Below are positions 1-9,811 of a stretch of DNA of 52,986 nucleotides, piece by piece; within the stretch, counting starts at the first letter, position 1; every line of letters begins with the position of its first letter. Both the position numbers and the translations under genes were made by a program. Under the pieces are notes generated by a model. That model ran no database searches, had not been told where the DNA came from, and worked only from the letters and a program-made list of their open reading frames with translations. The DNA is taken from assembly GCA_003427395.1 (NCBI GenBank), contig BFEA01000068.1:3221173-3274158 (forward strand), written 5' to 3'. The DNA comes from Chara braunii (lineage: Eukaryota; Streptophyta; Charophyceae; Charales; Characeae).

Positions 1-44
<44 letters not shown>
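1..44. repeat. Poly(T) tract at window edge
   Basis: An uninterrupted T run opens the window. It could be the poly(A) tail of a minus-strand retroposon whose body starts at 45. The next bases (a TAGGGA... and TTCCTACTGAT stretch) loosely resemble the 5' part of the retroposon at 31608, but the match is too short to assign. Confidence 0.7.
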
Positions 45-45
<1 letters not shown>

Positions 46-630
46 GACAGTAGGGATCTGTCAGTCCCTACTTGTGGCAGTTCCTACTGATGGCCAACTC
101 ACTCGCTCCCTCTCACTCTTTTCGTCTTATTCTCTCATATTTTTCTTTTCTTTTCTTTCTTTTTCTAACATGCCAAGTGTCAAGTGACAGTTAAGGCCCT
201 TTTCTAGGCCCTTCCTCTTAGTTTTGACCCTCCTTATGCCCATGGTGCGGTCCGTTTCTCTGACTGCAATAATGACTCCCTCATGCCTATGGGAGCTTCC
301 TTTTTCCTTGATCTCTCTTCCACAGTAGCCCCTCCTACTCCGATTTTCTCCCGGAGGTCTATTTTTCACATGGGGCCTCTTTTAACTCAATTTTCTTGAG
401 GGAGGCTAATCCGAGATTTCTCGGATTGCTCGCATGCCTCCCACTTCATGATTCTTTACTTTTTCTTTTCCTTTTGCCCTTTCCGTTTGCTACCACTAGT
501 GCTTGCACTAGTGGTGCTAATATTTTTTGGCCGTCAAATTCTCGATCTTGACGGTGCGTCTCGTTTTAATTGTTTTCTCCTCATGCCGCTCCGCCGTTTC
601 TCTAGGGACCTTCTTGTGTCCCCGCCACTT
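45..630. other. Unassigned pyrimidine-rich DNA
   Basis: I see no recognisable coding or RNA feature. The stretch is rich in C and T on the plus strand. An open frame from 448 to 1161 runs through it and through the minisatellite that follows, but its translation has no domain and its openness follows from base composition. Confidence 0.5.
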
Positions 631-788
631 GTCCCGTTGGTGGTCCCCAACGCTTTGTCCCACCGGTGGTCCCCGACACTTTATCCCGTCCGTGGTCCCC
701 GACACTTTGTCCCGCCGGTGGTCCTCGAGACTTTGCCCCGCTGGTGGTCCTTGACATTTTGTCCCGCTGGTGGTCCCCGACATATTTT
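631..788. repeat. 26-bp minisatellite, about six units
   Basis: Units of the form GTCCCRCCGGTGGTCCCCGA plus CACTTT start at 631, 657, 683, 709, 735 and 761. The last is two bases longer. Units differ by a few substitutions each. The period is not a multiple of three, so the array is open in several frames and gives spurious reading frames on both strands. Confidence 0.9.
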
Positions 789-1279
789 GTCCCGAATACC
801 GTTATTTTTACTTGGTCACGTGGTCCCTGGTGCCTTCCCTCAAGGTGTCCCACGTTCTTTGGGCGTCTACCGCCCCACGGCGATCCCTTTCCCTTGCTTT
901 TTCTTGGGCCTTGCGTGCGTCGGTTTCTCCGGCCGGGTGGCCTCCAATCCGAGGTTTCCGTTAATTGTCGTAGGTGGCCTCTGCGTTGGCCTTTATTTTG
1001 TAGCGTCCCACGACCACCGGGCCGTCCACCCCTCGGCTCCCCTGTTCTCTTGCCGCTTGTCGTGCCGCATTTGCCAAGTTAATGGTCCTTTGACCTTAGT
1101 CATGCTGAATTCCCATGGCCCCCCTGACCTCATGCTACGTTCCTATGTGCCTCTGTCCTGACGCTCACTTGCTTGTCGTCGTTGGTTTTTTCCCCATGCG
1201 GTTCTCAACCCAGGGCATCATTCCTTCCGGCGGCCTAGTCCTTTGTCTTTTCTCTCTCTTGCCTCCTTACTCCAGATTT
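789..1279. other. Unassigned DNA before LINE-1
   Basis: C/T-rich sequence without a convincing gene. The truncated 5' edge of LINE-1 lies near its end but cannot be placed to the base. Confidence 0.4.
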
Positions 1280-2126
1280 CTCTGTCTTGCACAATTCGGC
1301 TATATACAGGCTCTCAAGTGGCGGGATGTTATTAGGGACCCACCGGTCCCGACAACGGGTACAAGTGAATGGGCTACTGGCGCCATAAATTAAACTCCAG
1401 CGCTCGGTGCGGCAAGGTGACCCGCTAGCCCCCTTCCTCTAACTTGTGGTGATGGAAGCATTAGCAACAAACCTGAGAGTCAATAAGAAAATCTCTAGGC
1501 TACGACTGTCAGGCATTCCAGAGGAAGCCATACCTGTATACTCGATGTTCGCGGACGACCTTACAATAGTAGTCGAGGCTACCCAAAATAACATGGCCGA
1601 AATCCAAAGCATGATGGAACGGTTCACACTGGTGTCTGACATGTCAGTAAACTGGAGGAGCAAAACTCAAGGCTGGTGGATTCACTTCCATGGAGTTCGC
1701 CTATCGAAGCAGCCCAAAGTAGATTGGAGGCCTCTAGAAGAACAAATCAGAGTCTTGGGAGTGGCTCTATCAGCCTATGGACCACCAACAGGAAACGATA
1801 AACGGATTACTAGGCCAGCGCTGGAAAAAATGCAGAAATGGAGAAACAAAAACACATTCATTTTTGGGAGGGTTATAGTTATCAACAATGTAGTGTTGGC
1901 ATCCACCTGGTACAAAGCGGCCCTCTTACACCTGGGGAAGGGTAGCATCAAAAGCCTGAAGAAGCAACCGGTTGCATTCCTCTGGCGAGGGAACCACCAG
2001 CAACAAAGCGTGATCAGCAGGGTGGCATGGGACAAACTAATACAACCTAAACCAAAGGAGGTCTCGGATTGTTGGACTCCTCCCTACAAGCCGCCGCTCT
2101 ATCAATCCAATGGATCAAAAGACTGA
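1280..2126 (+). pseudogene. LINE-1 reverse transcriptase, palm and thumb part
   Basis: The frame that is open from 1446 to 2126 carries MFADDLTIVVEA, the F/YADD catalytic motif of LINE reverse transcriptases. Reading the same frame upstream gives SVRQGDPLAPFL, the conserved QGDP motif, interrupted by TAA codons at 1386-1388 and 1440-1442. Before that, weak VQVNG similarity can be followed to about 1280, with a likely frame change. The finger domain and endonuclease are missing. Downstream, the thumb region (ending near KLIQPKPKE) runs to a frameshift near 2060. No function is possible in this state. Confidence 0.85.
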
Positions 2127-2473
2127 TTGTAGGAATTAACGTCCCATGGCGAAAGCTGGCATTGGAACAAATCCGCAGACTGACTCCCAGAACTATTGAC
2201 ATAGTAAACCCACTCGCATGGCTGGACTACCGATATTGGACCATCCCCCGAGCCAACACGTGCTCGCAAGAGGAGGGGGATAGAGGAGCGGTTCGACAGG
2301 ACCTAGCGAGAGACAAATTTTGGAGCAACTTAATCAAGAATTGGCGGAGGCTACCGATCCCTGATAGGCCCACCCCAGTACGGATGGAAGAGATCTTACG
2401 CCAACCCCTGTTTGGAAACAGGGCAATCACTGATAGGCAAGGAAGGGTATATGGCAGTTCAGAACCCCACTGA
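2069..2473 (+). pseudogene. LINE-1 connector region (frameshifted)
   Basis: A 134-residue open segment in a different frame from the RT. It continues the LINE protein: LLDSSLQAAALSIQWIKRLI matches the GLLNPPAQFKALQHKWIIKL segment of LINE-2, and EEILRQPLFGN matches EEVLRQPLFGN there. It ends in a stop after a frameshift. Between 2474 and 3110 the protein can no longer be followed in one frame. Confidence 0.75.
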
Positions 2474-3110
2474 GCTTCATGGGTCAGACAGGGGATCCTC
2501 AGGGTACGGGACATATGGGGCGAGGAAAACAAGGATTGGAAAACAACCCAACAACTCAGACCTAGCCTGCGATACGCTCATAAACTGGAGGACACACTGG
2601 ACCAACTAATTTTCTCGATCCCCCTAGTCAGGGTGGTGTCCCTGGGGAAGGGCAGGGTTTTACAGGAACAAGACTGATAGCAGTAAGGGTGGAGGATTTT
2701 CCGTTACAAATAGGTTCAGTGGTAGAGGCAAGACCAAAGGGGGTAATGGTCAACCTTTTTGAAAGAAGAGGAGACGACACCTTGATCAGGTACCACCCAT
2801 ACGCAGTCCAATGACATGAGAAATCTAACCTTTACCGGATACGAGTGCTGCAGAGCCAGAACGAAGGGGGGACCCAATGATGAGCCTACTTACCGGAAAC
2901 TCCCCTATCCGAGTTAGCTGTGGACCCTTTGGAATGGCAGTGGATAAGAGGACGCAATGGGCAACCAATGCAACTCCATGAATTAACAGTGAGAACCACC
3001 TACAGGATGATTAGAGCCCGGGTGGATATTCAGACAAAGGTAAGAGAGAGATGGCAGAAACACCTCAGTCTGCATAGGACCAAGTTCGAGGGCTGAAATG
3101 GTTCAGAGGA

Positions 3111-3404
3111 GTGAAGGAAAGACCGACAAAATTCGCCTCTCTACAGTGGCATATCAGCCACAGATGCCTCCCCACCAACAACTGGATCATCGACAGGACG
3201 AACCTAGAACAGAGAGGGGAGGCTATCCCGTGGTGCAAATCCTGTAATGCGGGGTTCCCAGGACGTAGAATCTGCGAAACAATAGAACATATCTTTCTAC
3301 AATGCCCTGGGGCGCAGTCCTGCTGTAGCGATGGTGGGACCGTATCTGGACACAACTGGGCACTGGCGAGGAATGGCCTCGGAAATGGGAAGCCCTTCTC
3401 TTAG
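3111..3404 (+). pseudogene. LINE-1 C-terminal zinc knuckle (zf-RVT type)
   Basis: The translation has HRCLPTNNWIIDRTNLEQRG followed by CKSC and then HIFLQC. That spacing (C-x2-C ... H-x4-C) is typical of the zinc-binding region after plant LINE reverse transcriptases. LINE-2 has CKVC ... HCLISC at the equivalent place. It is separated from the upstream pieces by frame changes. Confidence 0.75.
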
Positions 3405-3880
3405 GAGAATGGGGAAGACGACATGCATCCCGCCTAGCCGGCAACCTTTTCTCCATAACCAGAAAGACTTTGATCTGGACGTTATGGTTAAGAAGGTGCG
3501 TCTTTGATCAAGAAGGGGTCAGGATGGGGGAAGGGGAAGTGGCAGACACAGTAAAACAGTTTATCGAAATAGAAATAAGAATGCAATGGAAAAAAGTTTA
3601 GGAAAAAATGGTAATCCTATCTCAAAAAGCTGATATAACTAGGGAAATCCATAACTTCTGCGCAGAATGGCTGGGGGGGGAAAGGGGGGGCATGATGGCC
3701 AAGGTAGACTGGCCAGGGGAAATGAGGGACAAGAAAGGGCAAGAGGACTTCACCAAGGACTACATGCTCAGGTTCCACGACCAGCTCCATGTCGACCCCA
3801 ACATTCCGATGAAGCACCCCGAGGAATTTCCAGATATGTTTACCCCGGCCGCCACAGCAATAGGTAATGGTATGGGCATC
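3405..3880 (+). pseudogene. LINE-1 C-terminal tail
   Basis: The frame read from 3608 gives ITREIHNFCAEWLGGERGG and further on DPNIPMKHPEEFPDMF. LINE-4 on the other strand carries IHKRIQEFSANWLGGKNGG and DPTTPMRMTDDFPDLF, so this is a shared C-terminal extension of the LINE protein and not a separate gene. One TAG lies just before 3608. The frame stays open to 4252, but the similarity I can see stops near 3880. Confidence 0.7.
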
Positions 3881-4252
3881 AGTAAGGAAACAGTAAGATG
3901 GTCGGTCTGTTGGGCAACTGCACTTAGCAGATTATATAGGCAACAGTCACTGCAGGAATGCAGGTATCGTTGGTATGTAGAGGAAGGTAACAGTCACACA
4001 TGTGTAGGCAAAGTCTGTCTCCGAAGGGTTGCTGGACCGACCCCTGTTAGGGAGAAGGTGGAACTAGTGAGTACGGCAAGCAACTGGCACCAGGTCCAGG
4101 GTGAAGAGGTTCCTACCCCTCCAAACACAGAACGAAAGGCAGACCGAACTGCACACAGGGGATGCAGGCTCCAAGGTTGTGGTAACAGAGGCAACTGGGA
4201 CTGCACACAATCACTGACTGATAGAACATGGATTGAACAGAGGTTCTGCTGA

Positions 4253-4300
4253 GGTTTAAAGGGTTTTAATGGTTTTAAGGGTTTTAAGGGTTTAAAGGGT
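4253..4300 (+). repeat. Telomere-like degenerate repeats in LINE-1 3' UTR
   Basis: Four to five units of TTTTAAGGG or TTTAAAGGG follow the LINE-1 protein on the sense strand. They are degenerate relatives of the plant telomere unit TTTAGGG. LINE-2 and LINE-3 carry better matches at the equivalent place in their 3' UTRs. Confidence 0.6.
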
Positions 4301-4483
4301 CAGTCACAACAAAAATCAAACAGGGGGACTGCTGTAACAGGGCTGAGCAAAGAGATAAGGGGAGCTCCAATAGGGGATGGGGGATATTAGCAGTTCCATG
4401 GGACAATGGAGTCCCGGGATGATCAAGGAGCACAGCCTCAGAAAACCCACAGTCACCAATTTATGTGCTACAAGACGTATCAA

Positions 4484-4560
4484 TGGGACACTGGACCCGG
4501 TTTCCAGCAGGTGCCGCTCCCCACCAATGGATGGAGCAGCCCCCCCCCCAAAAAAAAGGG
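4484..4560 (+). repeat. Internal copy of the LINE tail motif
   Basis: GGGACACTGGACCCGG followed by CAGCAGGTGCCGCTCCCC and ACCAATGGATGGAGC repeats the tail found at the 3' end of LINE-1, here followed by a C run and an A run. LINE-1 therefore holds two tails. This may be an older end with another copy inserted behind it, or a local duplication. Confidence 0.75.
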
Positions 4561-4768
4561 TTGTCCACTCCAGAAGAGTTGCCTTTTGCCATAGACCTAT
4601 GGAACACCATACAGGCCTGCTCAGTCAATCCCCTGGGTTGTAGGGCAATCAACGCTGGCAGGCCCCACAGTCTCAGTCCTCATCTTCCTCATCTTCCTCA
4701 GTCATTCTCATTCTCAGACATGCTCAGACATTTTCAGATATTCTCAGACATTATTCTTTCTGTAATAT

Positions 4769-4911
4769 GGGACGCTGGACCCGTTTTCCAGCAGGTGATG
4801 CTCCCCACCAATAGACGGAGCCTCTCCCTAGGTGTTAGTGGTGTCTACTCTTATCAGCAGCACTAACACTGGCGGGGGCATTGTTTAAAAAAAAAAAACA
4901 AAAAAAAAACC
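4769..4911 (+). repeat. LINE tail and poly(A) at the 3' end of LINE-1
   Basis: GGGACGCTGGACCC, then CCAGCAGGTGATGCTCCCC, then ACCAATAGACGGAGC, then a GTTAGTGGTGTCTACTC block and CACTAACACTGGCGGGG, ending in an A-rich run. Two stems can be drawn, GCTGG/CCAGC and GCTCC/GGAGC. The preceding GCTCAGTCAATCCCCT block is also found in LINE-4. Confidence 0.85.
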
Positions 4912-5353
4912 CCTATCAATGATGTGGTATACGTGACCCGGACATCGAGCCCCGCATCCATTATGCAGTAGAGTGTGAAAATATCCTACTACACATTGTC
5001 CGAAAAGAGCAGGGGCATTGACCAACCTGCAACTCACGCACTCTACTCACCCACCACAGACCTAGTTGATATTAAGGGGGATACTTATCATTGAGACGCC
5101 TATCATCATTATCAGTTGACCGTGACCTCCTCCCAGCCCTATGGTTGTGTATGTGTGTATGTACTCTGTATCATAGATGTGTGCCCGTGGGCTATGTGTA
5201 TGTTTGTAATATGTATGTGGACCCGATTTCATAGCAGATGCTGCTCCCCACCAAGGAGCATCTGCGAAGTGAGTACTGAGTACTGGTGAGAGGTGCTCTT
5301 ATCACCTCCACTAGTACATGTGTGCATGTGTACCTTGAGCAATGTGTGTGGAA
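4912..5353. repeat. GT-rich dispersed repeat with tail-like core
   Basis: The block from about 5085 to 5310 is similar to 21660-21900. Both have GACCTCCTCCCAGCCC, TGTGTATG-type variable repeats, then a shortened LINE-tail-like core (GCTGCTCCCCACCA) and GGAGCATCTGCGAAGTGA. No gene is seen. Confidence 0.65.
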
Positions 5354-5745
5354 AGTATGTGTGTATGGTTTGTGATAGACTATGTATCATGGTTGTGCTA
5401 TCTGGAGTATGTGTGTATGGTTCGTGATAGACTATGTATCGTGGTTGTGCTATCTGGGGCAGTATCTCATGTGTGTGTACTATGCGGTAGAGACAGGCCT
5501 ATCTGGACAGGACCCCCCCCAAAGTCCGGAACCGGACTCAAACCTGTGACCTACATACAGTATGAAACTGGAGAGAGTATGTGTGTATGGTTTGTGACAG
5601 ACTATGTATCGTGGTTGTGCTATCTGGGGTAGTATCTCATGTGTGTGTACTATGTGGTAGAGACAGGCCTATCTGGACAGGACCCCCCCCAAAGTCCGGA
5701 AGCGGACTAGAACCAGTGACCTACATATAGTATGAAACTGGAGGG
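5354..5745. repeat. 170-bp tandem duplication
   Basis: GAGTATGTGTGTATGG recurs at 5405 and 5575, and the GGACAGGACCCCCCCC block recurs about 170 bp apart. A 50-bp partial unit precedes them from 5354. Each full unit includes part of the second tRNA-like region of the neighbouring retroposon (AAAGTCCGGAANCGGACT), so the duplication arose inside a retroposon copy. Confidence 0.85.
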
Positions 5746-6058
5746 TTCTACCACATGTACTACCGTGGGAAGTGGATATAATGTGTGTAATGCCTGGGCT
5801 GGGGGAGATCATCAGAGCGACCAAAGCCAACAACAGCCTGCAACTGACGTGAAGTCTAGACCAGCATACAACACCCATGAACTGACCCCTGGGTGGTGCG
5901 CAGGCAGTGTCTGTAATAGTACCATACGTCAGCCCAGCCGTGCATCATTCCAACGCCCTACCCGTGTCCATGCGCAAGGCTGTGGAGTTTTGAACCCGCA
6001 ACCTGATACCACAATGCGCATTTCCAACCGGTGCTCTAACCATTGAGCTACATCAACT
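5680..6058 (-). mobile_element. Composite tRNA retroposon, minus-strand copy 1
   Basis: Read on the minus strand it begins at 6058 with GTTGATGTAGCTCAATGG, which carries a good pol III A box (TAGCTCAATGGTTAGAGC), followed by the B box GGTTGCGGGTTCAAA near 5990. About 220 bp later a second tRNA-like unit lies at 5694-5765 (CATGTGGTAGAACCC and GGTCACTGGTTCTAGTCC). The 3' part is replaced by the 170-bp duplication. Acceptor stems do not pair well enough for a functional tRNA. Confidence 0.8.
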
Positions 6059-6060
6059 GG

Positions 6061-7015
6061 ACAGGAATGGGTGACAATCCTAAGGGATGGGAGAGGAGTG
6101 AAAGACGGAATGCGGTACCGGAGTGGCCACGAAGACGACTCACCAATCTACAGAGTAGAGACCCAGTTGGATGAAGAAGAATTGATGGCCTCCCAATGGG
6201 CTGTTCAACCACCACCAGAGAGAGATGGGTGCCTGGTGAGGATTCGAGAGGCAAGACTTACCTCGGATTCTTACCTTGTCGCTATCAGGGTCCTGCCAAA
6301 GGTGGAGGCAAACCGTAAAGGAGGCTGGATAGTGCTCCAGGGGGGGCAGCCTATAACCAGCCTGAGACCGGACCCTGGTATGATGAAGTGCAACATAGCA
6401 TCACCAGATAACACATCTCTGGCCAACTACAACACACAACTGGGCAGGGAGATTCTGAGCTCCCCTTCATCATGCAACTGGGAGATTGGGGAAAGAGGAG
6501 AGAGAAAACACTGTATTTATCAAACACCCTCTCCCCGAGAGTGTTGGAGGGACTGTGGTTGCAACTGGCAATACTACCCAGTCTGAAAATGTCAGGCCTC
6601 TTGTGGTTGCTCTCTCACTCAGCTGTTCCAGCAGCCAGGTGGCTCGCAGACCGAGGAATGCCCATCTCAAGATCATGTTGCAGGCAGGTGTGGGAACCGG
6701 GAGGAAGAAACCATCTTTCACCTCATCTGGGATTGCCCAGCGTCGAAGAGAATATGGAGATGGTGGGCGAATCACTGGCAGCGGTTAGGCTCAGCGCTCC
6801 AGTGGGATCAGACATGGGTAGTTACTCGCCAGCTACCACCCTCATTCTTCAGTAAACAAGGCTGGGGGTAAATGGCCCAGGCCATCCCGTCTGCAATCAT
6901 GTGGACAATATGGGAGGACCCCAACAAGATTCTGTTAAAAAAAGAGTGGTCTGCAGACTGCATTGTGCATGCTCTTACCAGCACCCCTAGCATCAACACA
7001 GTGGTGCTGGATCCC
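6061..7015 (+). pseudogene. LINE-5: C-terminal LINE fragment
   Basis: Several frames together give a LINE C terminus. The segment near 6595-6660 (SGLLWLLSHSAVPAARWLAD) is the typical helix before the zinc knuckle. Then, in another frame, come CRCGNREEETIFHLIWDC and PASKRIWRWWANHW, giving the C-x-C ... H-x4-C knuckle, followed by AIMWTIWEDPNK near 6890, which matches the W-x-IW-x(2)-N/R motif after it. The frame read from 6071 to 6586 should be the stretch before this. It differs in sequence from the LINE-1 clade. Its 5' edge touches the tRNA retroposon; I see no clear 3' end. Confidence 0.7.
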
Positions 7016-7027
7016 TGTCATCCCCGG

Positions 7028-7490
7028 CGACCAAGCTGCATGACGGCGGCAAGGGGCTGGTGGCGGGTGGGAGGCGTGGCACTGGTTTCTCACGAGGGGC
7101 GAGGCGCTGGCTGTCGACAGGTGGCGAGGCGCTGGCCTTTTGAGAGGGACGAGGTGCTGGTTTTTCACACGTGGAGAGGCGCTGGAAGCTTTCACGGGGC
7201 GAGGCGCTGGCAACCAATCAGGGATTGCTCGACATAGGGGGGATGATGAGAATTCTGCCCGGCAGGTGGGGGAGGCGCTGGCTGCGCGATGGCGGCGAGG
7301 CGCTGGTCGCGGTTGGGAGGCGTGGCACTGGTTGCTCATGAGTGGCGAGGCACTGGCTGCCGACAGGTGGCGAGGCGCTGGCATTTTGAGAGGGACAAGG
7401 CACTGGTTTTTCACACGTGGCGATGCGCTGGCAGCTTTCACGGGGCGAGGCACTGGCTGCTGGTGGGTAAACACGAGCGGGCGAGCATGC
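7028..7490. repeat. GC-rich minisatellite with 246-bp higher-order unit
   Basis: A core GGCGAGGCGCTGG recurs every 20 to 35 bp with different short linkers. The order of linkers repeats: the GAYGGCGGC block lies at 7042 and 7288, and the TTTTTCACACGTGG and AGCTTTCACGGGGCGAGG blocks follow in both halves. Reading frames here, rich in P, A, S and R, are products of the repeat. Confidence 0.9.
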
Positions 7491-7880
7491 TGGTGATGTG
7501 GTGAGGGGGTAGGAGGTAGCGCTTAACGCATGCGCAGAAACCAGAGGTGCTACACCACGCCACGTCACGGGCTGACATGGCATCTGGTCTGAGTCACAGG
7601 AAGAAGGGAGAGTGGTGGCGAAAGCTGCTGCTCGATCATTCTTCTGGTGACTTCCGCATGAAGTACTCCATACCCAACGCCCATGAAAGCTGTATTTGCT
7701 CAAGCGAGTTGGCACAAGCCAACGGTCGGTGGAGGAACGTGCAGTTAACCCCATGGAGACTGAAGTGTGTTGGACGACAAACTAGAATGGAGCGCAAAGT
7801 GCGAAGGTTGTCATACGATTGGAGTGTGTGGACGGAGATCATCAGGGAGCTATTCGTTAGCATCATCACAGCGCTGGCCA
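7491..7880. other. Unassigned DNA
   Basis: No recognisable gene. An open frame at 7547-7945 has no domain that I know, and it ends in the 34-bp repeat. Confidence 0.4.
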
Positions 7881-8033
7881 TCATTATCAACAGGGAGGTC
7901 ATCATCTGGGATTTAGCTGTTCTTCATCAAGAAGGTCATCATTAGGGGAGCTGGTCTTCATCAAGGAGGTCATCAGTAGGCGAGCTGCTCTTCATCAGGG
8001 AGGTCATCATTAGGGGAGCAGCTGTTCATCAGG
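7881..8033. repeat. 34-bp tandem repeat
   Basis: Units of the form CTTCATCARGRAGGTCATCA plus TTAGGGGAGCTG are repeated about three and a half times, with a more divergent unit at the left end. This is part of a wider CATCAT-rich district that continues on the far side of LINE-2. Confidence 0.85.
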
Positions 8034-8396
8034 CTGTTTCCTTGTTCTATTGTTTGTTTTGTCTCTTGCAGGTTATCATCATCTCAGTATTGTAGTTGGG
8101 CGGCTATTATCTTCATCAGCATTTTTGTTCCCTATGATACTGATCATCATCATCTTCTTCATATTGTCGTGCGCTCATAGCACAATGGCGAAAAAAAAAA
8201 AAAAAAAAATCTTCATTGCACAGTGCGTTGCTATCACCATCGCGCTCTTCTAGGGAGTCGTAAATTCAATGATTCCGCACAACGCTTCTCGCCATCTTCA
8301 CGTTGATTGTTGACATCATCAGGGTGCGGTGGGTCTTCCTCATCACTGCGCTGTTTCTTCTTATTAACCTATTCATCAGTTTCTTCATTCTAGGGC
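8034..8396. other. CATCAT-rich DNA, pre-insertion locus of LINE-2
   Basis: Low-complexity sequence rich in ATCATC words, with an A run at 8191-8209. The same style of sequence resumes at 13573, so LINE-2 split one continuous district. Confidence 0.6.
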
Positions 8397-8406
8397 AGTT
8401 CTCGCT

Positions 8407-8409
<3 letters not shown>
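8397..8409. repeat. Target-site duplication of LINE-2, left copy
   Basis: AGTTCTCGCTGTT lies directly before the T run (poly(A) of the minus-strand LINE). The identical 13-mer stands at 13560-13572, at the other end of the element. Confidence 0.85.
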
Positions 8410-8437
<28 letters not shown>

Positions 8438-9811
8438 CCAAACGATAGAACCTTATGGTTCTGGCTCCTTTTCCATTCTGGGGAGCATCAGTCCGGTTCC
8501 TGTTCCACCGGCAAGTCAGAACTGGTTACAAGGATACTCACGCACGCTCCTCCCCTTTATGGTAGGAAGGCCCGAAGGACAACATTGATTACTTCCTTTA
8601 GGAAGGATGTACCATCCGTTCACCCCTGCCTAAGGCCTCTTTAATTATCCTTGATTTGTGTGGCTATGCCAAAACAAAAGACTCTGCAATGTGGAATCCG
8701 ACTGTTGGACCAACTGGGGTTCCTTGGTTCTGCCTCTCAGCTGGTAGCTGTCAGATCTGCGTGAGGCACTGGTAGAGCTAGGACCGTTTTCCTCTGTCTT
8801 GCTTGTCGTTGTGCCCTTGCTTTAAACTGAGNACCTTCTGTGGCTTTGTCTGACCGTCTCTTCTCTACCCTCTATGTGACTTTTTGGGATGTTTTTGGAA
8901 GCCTTAAGCTCAATACTTTTCGTCTGCACAAACTCTNGGGTTTGTTTCTAANCCGACTGCTCCCTCTGACACCTTTTTCGAAAGCAACAAAATGACCCGG
9001 GATGTATGGGCGGCTACCGGTGNTGCTAGAACTGCCTTAACCCTGAGCTCTTCCTTTAGGTCTCCATGAGGTCCCCAGTCTTCGCTCTCCTCCTTGTCTT
9101 ATTTCTGGTCCGAACTTCNGCCCTAAACCCTNAACCCTAGACCCTAACCTCTAAACCTTAGGACTTTACCCATCCTTAAAAGCTGGGTACCCTCCGTTCT
9201 CTCTGGCCTTCCCTCCATCTTTGGGTTCTGCTCCTCTTCAAGCGCTGCAACTTGTTTCTCGCTCTGAAGCCCCATCTGGGCGTCCCTCTGGCTTTCCCTA
9301 TGGCCGTTGTTCTTGTGTAGTGTCCCTTTCTTCCTCTCATTCTGCAGTCGTCCGCTGAGTCTCAACTTTCATGTAGGGGGTGATCTCTTACTCATTGGGC
9401 ACCTCTGGTGTCTATCATGCCTGAACATGCCTTCATTCGCGTCGTCTCCTGTCTCCTTCTTGATATGATCTCCATTTCCGTCTTTCAGGGTTGGAGGGAT
9501 CCCGTTATTCCAGTCTTTGAATGGGGGTGTTAGTCGGATAGGATTGAAGGAAGAGGTGCTCCGGGGAAGGGGTTAAGACGTGGATGATCGGAGAAGTGGG
9601 GAGGGGGGAGTTAGTCGCGTTTTTTGCACCAGCACCTGGTGGAATACTGTGTTAGGGGCTTTTCCAGTGTGTACAGCTTAAGACTAGCTGGCTTCTTGGT
9701 CTTTGGATAATTGTCTCGCTGTATGTTCGTTGGGGGAGGTTATGTCAAGCCTCTCTTGTTGCTGATTATTTCTACTTGGAAAGAGTAGGGTGTTTGGGAG
9801 TCGTTCCGTGT
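8438..9811 (-). other. LINE-2 3' untranslated region
   Basis: No long frame is supported. The end near the poly(A), read on the minus strand, has ACTTGCCGGTGG, then ACCGGACTGATGCTCCCC and GGAGCC. LINE-3 shares this block almost exactly, and it is a diverged form of the tail of LINE-1. Ns are scattered between 8832 and 9132. Confidence 0.7.
9119..9161 (-). repeat. Telomere-like repeats in LINE-2 3' UTR
   Basis: On the plus strand this reads CCCTAAACCCT, an N, AACCCTAGACCCTAACC and CTAAACC. That is the plant-type telomere C strand, partly degenerate. On the sense strand of the LINE it is G-rich (TTTAGGG type). LINE-3 has three perfect units at the equivalent place. Confidence 0.8.

Larger units (their letters stand above)
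1280..4911 (+). mobile_element. LINE-1: decayed plus-strand non-LTR retrotransposon
   Basis: This is a 5'-truncated LINE. It holds the second half of the reverse transcriptase, the thumb and connector, a C-terminal zinc knuckle, a 3' UTR with telomere-like repeats, the conserved LINE tail at 4769 and a poly(A) run at 4887-4909. The protein lies in at least three frames with stop codons, so it is a pseudogene. It belongs to the same broad clade as LINE-2, LINE-3 and LINE-4: shared words include EEILRQPLFGN against EEVLRQPLFGN in LINE-2. The 5' edge is approximate and I did not find a target duplication. Confidence 0.85.

Noticed and set aside
448-1161. 237-codon open frame on plus
   Set aside because: It runs through a 26-bp minisatellite in C/T-rich DNA and has no domain; several frames are open there for the same reason.
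6935-7754. Proline/alanine-rich frames on minus (179 and 178 codons)
   Set aside because: They are translations of the GGCGAGGCGCTGG minisatellite.
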